Below are positions 25,289-39,760 of a stretch of DNA of 64,000 bases, piece after piece. The notes beneath the pieces are model-generated. The model did not search any database and was not told the DNA's origin. It saw only the letters and a program-made list of their open reading frames with translations. The position numbers and the translations under genes are program-made. Origin of the DNA: Sphagnum compactum (lineage: Eukaryota > Bryophyta > Sphagnopsida > Sphagnales); NCBI GenBank assembly GCA_965153455.1, contig OZ234499.1, positions 12,768,271 to 12,832,270 of the forward strand, written 5' to 3'. How positions within the stretch are numbered: the first letter of the stretch is position 1; each line of letters starts with the position of its first letter.

Positions 25289-27172
25289 CTACTCTTCTTC
25301 AAACATCTTAGCCTCAGCTAATTCAACTTCATGAGATTCTAGTAGATACATTTCAAGCGCAAAGAGTTCAGTGACACCTTCATTTGCAAGAGTACATCCC
25401 ACCCTAGCATCATTCAACCCATTCTCATAAATCATAACCAATGACTCTGCATTTTTCATTCCATGTTGACACCTTCTCAAACTTCTAAAAACAAAAACAC
25501 TAAAAATTCATTCAGTTTCAATATGGTTCCAAGAATTGTGAGGATCTACCTTGCCAACCACGCCCCCATTAAACCACCTGTAATAATTTGCCTTCCACTA
25601 TAGCAAAGCAAATGCACATTTGTCGTTAGTAACAGAATGTCAATGAAACATTCAAAGTTCAGTAGCTAAAAGCCTCTCTCAAAATTCAATAAGGCATGAT
25701 GGACCATCAAACAAAAAATCAATTACGTCTATTGCAAGTGTTTCAACAAATGGAAAACTTGTAGCAATAGCTAAATTCAAAAAGTTGTTTCACTTTGACA
25801 AGCATAGATAGGCAACAAAAATGCTGGTCATATTTGTGTACAATCTCCATGGTTTTTGTTTTTACCAACAAACTCATGAACACAAGAAAGGCCTTTGTAC
25901 CTCCAATAAAGCATAAGGGCCATCATGTTATGTGTCTTCTCATGCTAAAAAATCCAAACAAAAAATAGAAATGGGGTCAAAACTATCATCACCTTGGTAG
26001 CCATGCAACAATATAGAATCTCCAATTACGTATCACAATTTCCACATTGCAAGAGGGATTGAATTGTTATTCTACAATCAACATCAACTTACAATTTCAC
26101 ACTAATGTTCAAGGTAGTCTCCAAAGCATTTGTAAAGGCCAAAACCTTTGAGTTTCAACATATTGTTTCCCCACTAGATTAAATGTTTTAATCACAGGTT
26201 TAACCATTGCCCATGTCTTCTCACATGGTACCCCGAATTGCAATTGAAGGTTCTGTCTATAATAACAAATGTTCACGGCATTTTACAAACTCCAAAATTT
26301 CTTGGAAAAGCATGACTTACAAACAAACCTTGTTTTCACCAATGTTTTTAACTTGCAGGGGGATAGGCCAACAACCCTACAAGCCTTGTTGCACTCTTGG
26401 TGGCCTTTGCCACTCTTTTTTGTCTAAGTTATTATTTTCGGCAAAGCCAATAAGATATTCTTCAATGACACTTATGCATTCCCACACACATTTTATCATA
26501 TGGAATAGCATATTGGCATGCCTTGTTCATGGCATGCCGAAAGCATGCACATGCATATGGAAATGTTAATTGTAATTGTTCATAATTATCCACTTGTAAA
26601 AAGGTTGATGCCAACGTATTCAAATTACTTACCTCATTTTTAACAGATGTTAATATTTATTTTATAAATTAATATTGTGCCAATAAGAGTTTCACTATTT
26701 CAACCAATTTGCCCCTATAGTGTTAGGTGCCTTAAATAACCTTACATGACATGACAAGGTTGCCAAGTATCATCAATGAAATTCGATATTAGGCACAATG
26801 TATCAAACCTAATTATGGACATCCAAAGATCAAAAATGACATTTGCAGTTTCACATTGGCTAGCAAAAGCAAGACATGCCTATCCATTGCTTTTGCTACC
26901 ATGTTAGGAAGGAGTTTTAGAACAAATTGCCTATGAGTAGGGAATTCAACCTTTGGATCTCTTTTCATTACCAACCTCCTAAACCAAGAAGACTCAACAA
27001 TTGAAACGTTTTTATATCCTTTACAAACATGTAGCACCAAATCCTGAATGAATCTTATTTGAGCAAGATTTTTCTTTGGAGTAATTTGTGCCAGCACCAA
27101 AGAAATCAGCGATTGGTGATGGTGATACACGCTTTCACTTTTTGAATTTTTGATGTTTTGTAGACCCTCCAT
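25289..27172 (-). mobile_element. Decayed hAT-type DNA transposase
   Basis: The frame 27172-26813 reads FIQDLVLHVCKGYKNVSIVE, then WFRRLVMKR and FPTHRQFVLKLLPNMV, the order seen in plant BED/hAT transposases (a catalytic-core entry segment before the SFDLWMS block). Immediately beyond its stop, in another frame, NFIDDTWQPCHVM is visible followed by a stop, matching the next conserved hAT block, so frameshifts and stops have inactivated it. Further decayed pieces run towards 25289. No terminal inverted repeats or target duplications were located, so the element ends are unknown. Confidence 0.7.
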
Positions 27173-28522
27173 CCTTGGCCTTCACCTCTACCTTGTAATG
27201 GTTGAATTATTTGATGAGGTCATTGCTTATACATTTTTTGATGTGGTCATTGCTTGTAAATTAACTTCTTCATCAACATGAGCTAAGCAAAAAAAAAGCA
27301 CAAAAGAAATTGCTCCAATGAAATTGCACCCACAACTTTACATTGTCTACAAGTGACTAACATAACACTTTCAATGTTGCTTGCTCTTTTGTAATTTGCA
27401 CATTTTTATGGGCCTCCATTGGTCCTTATTCTACAGATGTGTGAGATGATATGATTGGCCCTTGTTGTTTTGATATGCGGGATATTATAACTTAGAAGAT
27501 TCTGTGGTAACACCTATTCCCATCCTCTCCCCTCTTCATAAATAAATCTTTCAAAGTCAGAGAATGTGATGCCTTCCACTAGGGACCAGGAAGCAAATAC
27601 CTTTGCAAGAGAAGGGAAAAAAACCCAAGTGGGACCACTTAAAGGTTTGAATGATCATATAAAAATAAATGGTAACATCTTGCACCTCAAAAATAATGTA
27701 AGATGAAGAGGGAAATGACAGACAATTCTATGAAGGAGAAAAGAAAAAAAATACCAAGTGGGGCCACCCTAAACTCGTTCATTATTAAGAAGAAGATTTG
27801 CACAGCTCAACCTTTACATTTGAAGAAAAAACAACAAAAATAAAAAGAAGAAGACTGCAATAAGACACCACCAAAACTATAGCATTTATTCTTGTTTGAA
27901 CTTGTGAAAAAAAAGGAGAGATCAAACAAACGTTTTAGATTTGTGAGAGAAAGAGAGATTTCGATGCTTACCTTAAAGGTTCCCCATTACAATGTTGATG
28001 TTGATCTCCCAAAAGCTATTCTGCCTCCATCTATCAATGTCCTAGTCGCAAACTCCATGATCTCTTTGGGCTAAAAGCATGGAATGCCTCACTGCCATTA
28101 TACTTACCCCTTCCAAGCTCAATCCCTCACCTTCAGTATTGGTCTCAACAGAGTATTAAGATTGAATAAACGTTGATTGGTATGTTTCAAGCCCGAGTAG
28201 GTCCATACTAAAAAAAAAAAACCCTAGGTTCTAGAAACAATCTAGGTATCTATTTTAAAACATACCTGACAAGTAGGTTTTAACACATTAGTGTACATAT
28301 AAATATACATACATAAGGTTTACCTTATATATCTATACAAGGTTGCAAAAATTCCCATAATTTATCTAAATTATTTCTAAATATTATAAATATCTCGTGC
28401 TTGAACTAAATCAAGGTTTCTAAGTTCAAATCTAACATTTGTTGGATTTAATGTGGCCACTAGGAGGCCTCACTTGAGAAGGTGAAGGTTCGAGCGTGGG
28501 CAATGGTTTGCCCAGGCCCATT

Positions 28523-28564
28523 CAGAAAACCAAACACCCATGCTTGTGGATGTTTGGTTTTCTG
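28523..28564. repeat. Near-perfect 18-bp hairpin
   Basis: CAGAAAACCAAACACCCA, a 6-nt loop TGCTTG, then TGGATGTTTGGTTTTCTG: 17 of 18 positions pair. A tRNA-promoter-like pair (TGGCCACTAGG at about 28453 and GGTTCGAG at about 28487) lies just upstream, so this may be part of a degraded tRNA-derived SINE; a small-RNA precursor is another possibility. Confidence 0.6.
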
Positions 28565-28779
28565 AAATGCTTGACATCAGCTTTTTTTGTTGTGATTCTA
28601 GTGGGTACCCACCAGATACCTGCAAGGTATCATAGGATTAAATTAAAAAATAACCTCATCATTTTTTTATGATTGGTAATGCCATTGGAGAGGGGGAAGT
28701 TTTGAAACTGAACTCCCTTCAACTCTGCCTAAAAGAGACGATTATTTTATGACTAAACTCCCCTAAACTTCCCACACTA

Positions 28780-28818
28780 ATTTTACATCTTCGTGTGGAT
28801 GATCACCACTTTGGCTGG
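28780..28818 (+). repeat. Dispersed repeat family, partial copy
   Basis: Only the right end is kept: TTTTACATCTTCGTGTGGAT, GATCACCACTTTGGCTGG, followed by the same A-rich tail with ATTCCTGAAAAA as in copies 1 and 2. Confidence 0.6.
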
Positions 28819-29250
28819 AAAACAAAAAATTCCTGAAAAAAACTGTTTAAAACACATTCATTGCAATACACCACACCCAACACGCAGACGGCCTTTGAAG
28901 GCAGAGTCAACAAGGCATCACAAACAGGCTGGTCCTGCCAATAGATAAGATGTTGTACATTACGTACTGTGTCCACACTCTGAACACCAAAACAAATCCA
29001 TTCCAATCTAAAACAGTCTAAACCTTTCACCAAAAAAACCGGTTCACGTAATGTGAAACTGGTTTTAATACAGTAAAAACTTCCAAAAATTGGATCCAAT
29101 GTGATAGTCGGAGGGTAGGGCCCAACAAATAACAAACATGCTATGGCTTTTCAAAAAGTACTAAAGAAAAATAAAATAAATTGAAGGTAGGCTACTTGAG
29201 GTAGATCGATCTTTGCAAAATGGAATTCCAAACGTATTGGAGATTCTCAA

Positions 29251-29829
29251 CTATTCCACCAACTCGACTTGAAAGACCCCACCGGCCTTCAAGAAAGACA
29301 CAAGAGAATGCAAGGGACACCTGGACACCTGGAGTGCAGAACAACCAAGCACCCAAGGATCCGGCAGGAAATAAATAATTAAAGGCATGTATACTACTAG
29401 CACACCCATGACAATAGGTGAAGGCGGTTCTCTGGAAAACATCAGAGAACCAAGCACTTCCTCTTTTGACACAGGACCTTTACTGCGCAAGGATGGCAGG
29501 AGTCCATGGGACCCCTCTTTATGAGAGAAAGGCAGGGAACAAACAAAATTCCATAGTGTGAAAAGGGTTCGTGTCAACATTCCTGTCATTTCCACAGTGC
29601 AAAGAGGGTTTGTATCAACTCTCCCCTTGCTTTCACAGTAAAGAGGGTTTTGTATCAACTCTTCCCTTGTTTCTGCACTGTAAAGAGGGTTTGCATCAAC
29701 ACCTGGTGAGACAAGAGGAAACACATCAATAAGATCTGATGTGCCCAAAATCAGGAGTCTATTTTTGGGAATTGTGGGTGAATTACATCCCCAGTAGCCT
29801 AAGGTGCTTGGATTTAAGGTACCCTCCAA
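29251..29829 (-). other. 192-codon open frame over a short tandem repeat
   Basis: An uninterrupted minus-strand frame whose N-terminal third contains a repeated segment of about 14 residues (ANPLYSAETREEL, QNPLYCESKGRV, TNPLCTVEMTG). At DNA level, about 40-bp units with AAAGAGGGTTTGTATCAACT run from 29557 to 29702. No domain is recognised. It could be a chance frame over an LTR-like repeat or an orphan protein; I favour the former. Confidence 0.35.
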
Positions 29830-30584
29830 ATAAAAAGTTAAGAATTTTCTTCGAGTCCTTTAGGTTCGGAAGGAACCCCATTGAGGCTCTTTCTAAATTT
29901 GAGAGTCTGCTGAGGGTGATGATCCGAGGCTGGGCTCAAGAATCCAGAAAGAGCCTCAACTCAACAGTTCCTTTCTCAAGGTAAAGAACAATTTCAAATT
30001 TACTAATCTTACAAAAGTGTAAGGTACCTTTTGTAAGCTCCCTGAAACGTAAAACTAGAAATTCTCCATTGGGAGGCTTTTTGGAATACTAAATTTGAAA
30101 AGTTCTTTACAATAAAGTTATCGGTAAAGTGCACCCTCTCTTTCACCCCCATCCCCTCTTTCAGTGGTATCTACAAAGTAACGAAATTTTATTAAATCTC
30201 AGTATGAAATGCTGAAACTCAGCATTTAATGCACAAGGTTGGAAAATATATGTAGCAGTCGTGAAGGCGCTCAGGCAAAAGGAAAGAGGCGATGAAACTC
30301 TGTTTACCACCAAAATTGCTCGAAAAACTAGTTTGGGTCCAAGTTATTTGGTTTTGTAAAATTTTGTTCCCAGTTAAGCATTTGATGCGCTGTTATGCCG
30401 AAACTGGCCGTTCTCGCCCCCTAATCGCCCGACTTTACAGGTAACTTTAATATCAAAAGGACAAAATGCCACGAAAAGACAAGTGCATATGGGGGCTACC
30501 GAAGTGTGAAAGGTTTTTTGTCAATTTCTTTGAAAGTACCTAGTTTATTGTAAACTCTTTAACTACGTACACTTATAATTATTA

Positions 30585-30919
30585 GGGCCACTTTAGTTGA
30601 GGGTCCAAGGTCCAGGGTCTAATGAAATAGAGCAATCCTATTGGATAAGAGCCCAAAATTGGACTCACAGCCTTAGATGAGGGCCTAAGACCAAAAAGTG
30701 GCAAATCAAGGCTAAACTTACATGGCACCATTTTGGAGGGAAAATCTATTGGTTCAAACCCAAAAAAAGAAAAAAGCTAAAAAGGAGAGCTCATGATTTG
30801 AAGAACCAAGATGCAAGCTTGGGTCCAATGCAGGCTCCAACTCTAGGACTCAATTTGCTTCAAATGACTCCAAAGTGGTTTCCTAGGAATTTGAACTCTA
30901 GACCTCATCTAAAGTGGGC
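30585..30919. mobile_element. MITE with inverted ends and ATTA target duplication
   Basis: The left end GGGCCACTTTAGTTGAGG and right end CCTCATCTAAAGTGGGC are inverted copies with few mismatches. ATTA flanks both ends (30581-30584 and 30920-30923). The 335-bp length, non-coding interior and short direct repeat fit a non-autonomous DNA transposon; a 3-bp TTA duplication, as in PIF/Harbinger elements, is also compatible. Confidence 0.65.
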
Positions 30920-33900
30920 ATTACTCATTTTTCAATGAAAGATATGTGCTGCATTGATTTTGGTCCAACCAATCCTTGAAATAAATGGATCCCATTTCAT
31001 ATTTGATGAAGATATTTTTATTTCACCATTTATTCGTATATCCAAGAATTATTCTATTCGGATGTCAATTTGTGTGAAATGTCTTCAAACATTTGAAAAG
31101 CTCAATGAACATATATGCAAGTTCCTACGTTTAAATATTTAGCTTAAACTTGTTGACTAGTCCAAGAACAATTGTCCTATTCTTTTATTGTAAGTTTGTG
31201 TCGACATGAAGTTCCATCAAATTTCTCTTGGAATGAAGCCTAAGATTTATTGGATCTAGAAATTTGATCCTAGAGCATTTATAGAATTATGGGACAAATA
31301 TAAAAAGTATCATTAAGTTGAAACCATACTTCAATGTTTGACCTAGAAATTATCTAATAATAATGCTTTAAAAGCAATAAATACTAGTGAATGTTAGGCT
31401 ATGGCAGGTCTAAGTTAATATTTGTGCCTTTTGTGTTTAACATCAATCATTAGATCACTTGCCATTGTTCTATTAGTTTATGTTTGTATGAATATCATCA
31501 CCAATTGGAAAATCCATGTATTCAATCTTTGAGATGTGTAACTTATTTGAAGTTGGTTTCATGTCTAAGCTTCAACATCAATTCCTACTTTGGCCAGCAC
31601 TTGTTTCAGCACTAAAAGTAATGGTGTTGCATTGTTGTAAATGGCATACAATTTTAGTTAAGAACACCCAACAATTTAGCAATGCCACTTGGCACTTGAT
31701 TCAAGCACAATGTGTATATAATTTTACAATGTCATCTTGCAATACAAAGATTACAAAGTTGTATGAAAACAAGAAGGTGTGTATGTATACAACATGATAC
31801 GAAACCTTGCATCTACATCCCTTGATGTACCTTGATGTAAGTAGAATGAGAGGTTATATTGTTTGCTTGTAATTGCAAATAACTCATAAATTGAAATTTA
31901 TAATTATTATTTTGACCTAGAAAGAAAAGCAAAACATTTCTCATAACATCTTGAGGGGCTTGGTAAGTTCAATGGCACAAATTTTTCCATGAAGGTCAAG
32001 TTGGATTTTTACTAATTGTTATGAAGATATTCACTTTGCCCACCAAGGAATAGCCAACCCACACAAGATTGTTGAGAGATAACACAAAGATAGAAATTAT
32101 GGCATGAATTCCACAATTCTTGTTTGAATGACCATTCTCTACACATAATATACAAAACACACAATTTCAATCAAACCAATATGTACAACCAAATTACATG
32201 GAAGCATTAATTGAAAGATCTTGAAACTTGCATATTTACAAGGAATCGCAATTCTTTATCACCAAATTGACTAAAAAGGAAATGATAACATATTACTTTT
32301 TGATAAAAACTAGGTTTAGTAAATGCATCATGTGTTGCCTTTTCCTTTTCATATTAGTGATCTTCTTATTCATTTTTGTTTTTTGTGCTAGCAATGGCGC
32401 CTAAGGGAACACAAGGGTTGTATATTAGAAAACTACATTGTGAAACCAAAGATATGGTATTATTTATGTTTGTGATGTAAAAAACTTTAAGTATTGATTT
32501 AAATGAAGGACCATGTATGCTTCAAATAAATTTTATAACTTACCACAAGGTGTTATTTTTTCTTAAATATTACTTTGCTTACAAGTAAAACATCATATGC
32601 TAAATTTGATGCATAGTACCATAATACCTTTTCAAGTTTGGCGGTAATTAAATTATTCATAAAAATATTGAATTATCTAAAAATTATCTATTTGAAATGC
32701 CAAATTTTATGGAATTTATACATGAGGAAAAAATACAGAGATTGGTGGAAACCCTAGGAGCCTCTTATTTTAAGCCAGTCCACTTGATAGCAAGTATTTG
32801 ATAATTGACAAGTTTCTCTATCCTATAATTTGGTGGAGCATCATGTTTCCCATTTTTGCAAAAAGACACAATATAAAACATTGAAAAAACTTGTCTCATT
32901 ATGTTAGAGGTTCAAAGTCTAGAAAATTGTCAAAGAAATTACCTATATTTATTGTCAAAAGTTTGTTAATCAATGTTTTAATTGCCAAAGTGGGTTTTGA
33001 AAAATAAAACATTTCTTTGGCACCCAAAGTGCCAATCTAAAAAGGTATTATGATATAAGAAAGGTTTTACAAAGGTTTATGCTTGAGGAATATTATGGCC
33101 AAACTCTAAAAACTTTGAAAAGAAAGTCATAAGGGTTTAAGGATTACCAACATTGATTTAAAAGATTGCAAGATCTACTAATTGTTAAAAAATTGAATGA
33201 AAGATCACCCAAGTTAATGGTTCAAAAAAAATTGCTCAAGTAGTTCAACCTTATTCATCTTTCAAACAACCTAACTCTCTTAACTTTTTTTTTTAATGTC
33301 AAAATGTGACTCAAAATACTAATTTGAAGTAAAACAAGGATTTTAAATCAATTTAGCTAATTAATTACAATAAATGGTAGGATATTCTCATATGTGCAAT
33401 TAGATAATTGAATTACATTATGATATTGAAAATTATAAACACTAAATTGATACCATTCACACTTCTTTATTTACTACATGTGATTTTTGAAATTAACAAG
33501 TGTGCCCATGTTTAGGTATGGAGGGTGCCTTGTGGTATGATAATGTTGTATGATTGTTTTGCCACTTCTTTTCCATCTCTTTGATTATCCATGTTTCCAT
33601 GGATCGTCAATTTTATTGTATTCATCCATGTGTGAAGTTTGTGCAAATTATTTAACTATGGTTTATTTTTTCTTTCACATTCCACTTATTGAAATTTAAC
33701 GCATTATGGACCTTGAGGTGTCCAACGTCAACATTATTTTTCTAAGCAAAATGACCTTCATGTTATTAAAAACCTTTTATAAACATTATTCATTGCTCAA
33801 CATATGTTAAATGCAATGCATAATGAAGACCTCTCAACCTCTAAAATATATTAAATATTTTCATGAAAATCACAAAAATTAAATTATGGAACTTAAAGTC

Positions 33901-36900
33901 CTATAATGAAACAAAACAAATTGATATTCAACATTTTAAATTTGGGCCCAATTGTCAATTATTCACCAAACTTCTTTGACCACATTGATATAGAGTTTCT
34001 AAAGGTGTAAACATAATCAAACAAGCCACTTGTGGCATAACTAATGTCTTATCTAACATGTTTGCAAGCTTAATAAATTAAATTGATGTTGTATTCATGC
34101 CACTATCAATTTTTTTAACACATCAACATAAAATTTGGATAAGTTTGAAAGTAATCCAATGAATATAGAATGCCCAAGTTAAACATTAAAAAAAACCCAA
34201 AACTAGTGAATAAAAATTTATTTAATTAAACATCAATTAAGCATTATTAAAATTATTATTTAAAAATTGGCTCTAAAAATATTATTGAACCAATCCTATG
34301 TTATTCAAGAGGTCAATTATGGATCCTTACATCCCAGTTGCACCCCATTTTTATCATTTGAAGAGGGGACAAACACTTTGCATGAACAAATGTTTTTAAA
34401 ATTCAAAATTTTTTATGTCCTAATCTAGGAGGATCTAAAAATAGATATTCATTATAATTAATTGGGTGCATGGTTTAATGTTTTGATGCTAACAATCATT
34501 GTATATGAATTACATTTGTGTCAATTCAAAGTATGTGTAAAATATTATAATCATATCAATAGCCTTTAAAAACCCATGTCAAAACATTACTATTATTCCA
34601 TTTTAAAAGAGCATACAACTAAACAATTCCCTAGAAGCAAATCAATTAGTTTTGCACAATAATAATTAATGATGACAATTAGAAATTTTATAATTTTCGA
34701 CATTTGGTTATAACTATTACAAAAAAATTATATAGCACTTGAAAATATAATTACAAGACGAAATTAGAATAATGCAACCTATAATGTAATGTGTAGCAAA
34801 TTCTTTAGAGAAACTTATAAAATTACTAGTAATGATCAAAAATACATATTTTATTGGAGTTGGTTTAACAATTATTCATTTTCAAAGTCATTTGTCAAGT
34901 GGATTTCAGGAATTTCCTCCACATGATGCTATTAAAGTTTTTAGAAGAAACATTCCATTGCATGTGTCTAAAAATGTTATAAATTATTTCTATAGGTCAT
35001 AATTTTCTTGTTTTCACCATGGTATCAATCATCGAGCCCTAAGTTGCAAAGATTGAAAAAACCACTATTATAGTATGTTAAATTGTAAAGTGGGGAATTT
35101 GTTTCCATGCAATAATATAATTTTGAGTAGAATTTAAAACAATTTGCATACAAGTGTGATTGAAAGTCTTACAACATGTGCATACTAGGAATTAAAAACA
35201 TTGTAATCATTCAAGAAAGATGAACATAAAAACCAACATAATTCTAATAAAAGAATTATACCAAGGATATGGAGAATGAAATCCACTTCGATGTTGTGGT
35301 ACTTGAGAGCTTGTACAATATGATTAAATTCATTATCCTTTCCCAATCCTTTCAATTTACACCTTGTATCTTTTATCTTATTTTATTATTATAGTTGAAG
35401 CAACCCTATGACATGTGGAAAAAATTGGTCTATTGTGCCATTAATATAAATTTTCAAATTCATTCAATTGCATTCATAGGATCCAAAAACATTATTAATC
35501 CAAGGATTATGAAGTAGTGTGCCCCAAAATATTTTTTGGTATTCTTTCATCTTCATACATAATGAATTTAAAACATATTTATAAATATTTGAATTACACA
35601 TTTTTTCAATGTTGATCTTTTTAAAGTTTGATTTCCAATTTTTTATTAACAAATTTTTTGAAACCATGAACAAGTTTGTATTTTGCAAATTGGATATTAT
35701 TTGATGCAATAGTTGCCCAATTTCAAAAGTTTTAAACCCAAGTTAAATAGTACCGAGTCAACCAATAATAGTATAATGGCTTACAAATTATAATTTTATT
35801 GAAATTAAAACTTGTAGCATAACATGAAATTGAGTTGGGATATGTAAATATGCATAACATATTACAATGGTAATGTTTTTAAAAGGATAATATGAAACCT
35901 TCTATTTAATAACTACTATTTGAAACTTTCATGAATCACAAACTTGAGATTTTATGGCTATCAAATCCAAGATTAACATGTACGTCATATAAATTATGTA
36001 TGTACATTGAATTTATACAATCACCATTGGATCAATATTATCTTTAATTTTAAAAATAAATTTTAATTTTGAACACAAAGTTGTCATGCATATTCCAAAT
36101 CTTTTTACTTGACTTTAAGATTTCAAAAAGGTTGTCATCAAAATTCAAGGTTATTACACACCATCACATTAATTATACATCAACATTTTGCCTAAAGTGG
36201 ATGATCCTAATGTGTTTTTAACATAGGACGTTTTTGTGATTGGAATTTTTAAAATGTCCAATGAATGTAATAGTTATCAAACTACCATGATCCCTACATA
36301 GGTTGTAATAAGGGCACACTGTGTGTGATGAATATGTGTCCTTAATGAAAATTGAAAACTAACCATGTTAAAAAATCTTCCTCTTGGAAGAAAATCAATG
36401 AATGTATAAATGGGTGTTTTTGGTCAATTATATTATATGTTTTTATTGATTGATGGTTAAAACTTTAGTTGCAAAAGGTTACCTTCAAACCTATGACATT
36501 GATTACCATGAAACCTTTGCATATAAAATATGATTCAATACACATTGTTTGAGTTCCATTGCATAGGAAGAACTTAGAAGCTCTTGATATCCTCCAATTT
36601 GACATCCAAATGATTTTTTTACATAGATGTTTTGTTGAATAATTATACATCTTTCAACCTATGTGTGCCATTCAATTTGGTATGAAGACAAAGGTTTGCA
36701 AGGTCCTAGGAGACTTTATGGTTTTCATCATACTTCAAGAAAAGGAATGAATGAATTGAAACCAAGTTTTTGCTAGATTTCATTTGCAATCTAGCATTTT
36801 AGACCCATGTGCATATTTTTCATAAAAACACCCTTAAGCAAACTATATACCATACAATAACACACTTTTGGACAAAGGATGTGGGACAAAATATGGTGTT

Positions 36901-39760
36901 AATGGGAAATGTTTTAGGTGCATTTTTGGTGCATGTTGCCCCTCCTTGTTATTGTTATTTGAAAATTGGGAGAGAAAATCAAAAGGATTAATGATATGTG
37001 GACAAGTATTAGGCATGCATACTAATAATTTTTATTGTTGAAGGAAGATAAGTTCATTGTCATAATGTCAAATGACATGGAAATAGGAAAAATTCAAAGT
37101 ATCCAAAGTTTTGAAATACATGAAGAATGTAATGCACTAGGTGAATAAACATCAAATTCACTTCACAATCACATTAAATGTAGAAAATTTTGCCTAACAT
37201 AGTAATCACCCAAAAAATCAATGGTTTCAATAATATTATATTCATATGAAAGATGAAAGGCTGATTTCTTTCATTATTTTTACAAACAAGACAATAATAT
37301 GTGAAAATAATAATAACAATAATACAAGAGTAGTAAAAGCTCCTCAAATATAAGTTTTTAGTTTGATGCATTTTTATTTTTTTGAAAGGCCAATCAAAGT
37401 GGCCCAATGTAAGAAAAACATTGAGGTTTGGGATGTGCTTGCATCAAGATGTATGCACAATTAACACTATCACCAAATCATGTTTTTATCTTGGTTTTTA
37501 TGATTATTTTTAGTCCTATTGAATTTTAGACAAAAATGGATTTAGTCAAAACAAACCAATAGTTCTTTATTCAAGTTTGACTAAGTTTGTTTTGACCAAA
37601 ATGACTCAAAATGACTAAGATGACCAAAGATATTAGATGATGTGGCTATTGTTTAAAATGATTGAAAATGTTAGTTGTCATGGAAATATTGAGTTAATAA
37701 TTATTAACTATTAATTATACAAATATTATTATTTATTATTTTCTGGGATTAAACTAATAACAAGTTTAAAACATTATTACACTAAACATGTGATTTATTT
37801 TTTATTTATTTTTTCATGCAGATTGCAAACTATAGGTTGATGAACCCATGATATGTCATGATGATGATGTTATGATCACAACATGTTTAAAGTGGGGTTT
37901 GAAACCTCACCTTCTTCACCACAACCCAAAGCTTTTTCCATACAATCACCACCTCATATGGTGATATAAATTATTATCACAATATATAAAAATGCATACC
38001 TTTTACTCATGCATTATAACCATATTATATAATTAAATAATTTCATGATAAAATTGATTATACTATGCACATATTTATTATCATTATTCAATTTAACATA
38101 TTTTTAGTTAGTAATTATAATGAAAATGAAATTTCCTTTTAATTTCAAAATGTATTAAGTATTAAGTGAATTTTAAATAAATTTATTTAAAAATTAAAAT
38201 AAATTTCATATTTGAATTTATGCAATCAAAATTCATATGTTTTAAATTTTATAGGTTTAGTTATTTTTTATAAATTAAAATTTTAATTTAATTCAAGTTC
38301 TACATATACATTAGTCATTATACTTTTTGTAATAAATTAAAATATGAAACATTAATTTCATCTTCCATTTTTTCACATGTCATTTGTTTATATTTCAATT
38401 GAATTATTCCCTATTTTGATTTTTATGTGAATCATTATAAACATCAAGTGAGAAAATGACACCCATATTCTACTTTCATTTTTTTTATAATTTTGTTTAA
38501 AAATGAAATAAATATTTTTATATTATTTTTAAATTGCCACATCATAAAAAATAACATTACAATCGTAATTACTTATATTTACATGATTAATTTTAAGCAC
38601 ATACTCCCTTATTTCTAAGGATGAAAACAAGCCACATATTTGAGAAAAAAATCATTTGCCGAGAAAGTTTTGTAAATGGAACTACTATAGAAGTGCATTT
38701 TCATTTGCCTTAATATCAAATTCCTTTAGAAAGTTCATTATGTTCCTAACTAAATGGTTCAAGCAATTTGCATCTTCATCATCAAAGTTTTTTCCCCCAA
38801 TCTTAATGATCGTAAAAAAAATTTCTTGCAAACACCCTAAGACTATTATGTTTCTATTGCATTGTTGTTTGCCAATTCTAGTTTTAAAAAATAGTTTGCA
38901 ACTAAGTATCCCTAAAGAATATGGAGGTTACTAAGTCTAGAAGGTTGAAAATAAGAAGTTGAGTATATTTAACAAATAGGGAAAGCAAACCTAGGAAACT
39001 ATTGTAGAGAGCCTAATAAGAAATAATGGACAACTTTTTGAAAGTCATGCATTATTTTTTTTCTTATTGGTACCAATATAAGTGGTTCTACTTAGTGGTT
39101 TACAATTCATTCAAGACATATATTAGGCTAGATGATGCTATAGAATTAAGTCAATCATTATTTTCCTCAATACCCCGTACCTTTAAGTACCCATTAGAAT
39201 TTGGTTCTGGATTCGTTGAAACCAATGTTGTTTGGTTTTTGGTTTTGAAAGTGACCTTTGGTTTCATTTTTTACTAGTTTTAATTATGTGATGGAACCTC
39301 CACAATGGTTTACAAAAATGTTTTTTCAAAATTTGTAAGACTTCCAAGTCCAATATTTTCCCAAAAACATTTGGAGTTCAACTTTAATCCAAACATGATG
39401 TGATTATACATTTTCAAACATATCCCCTTATGTATATAACCTTGCAAATGTATATATGCGTATATGTCAGTATTCATTATTGGGTTTAGGGTACTATTAG
39501 AATTATGTACATGTGTGTAAATCAATTATATACAAGTTGACATTAAAGTTATCTATAAAAACAATAAAATTTAGGAATAGAAGTTTGGGCTTCACTAACT
39601 TGAGAACCACAATCAAAATTTAGGATGGATTGTGCCAAAGGAAAATAATGAAAGAAACTTAATTTTCTTCTTCGACCTAGGATGATTTGAGTTTCTTCCT
39701 ATTTCTTGTGTTTTGCTTATGTTTACACATCTTTGGTTTATCATGTCTTGTTTACATTGA

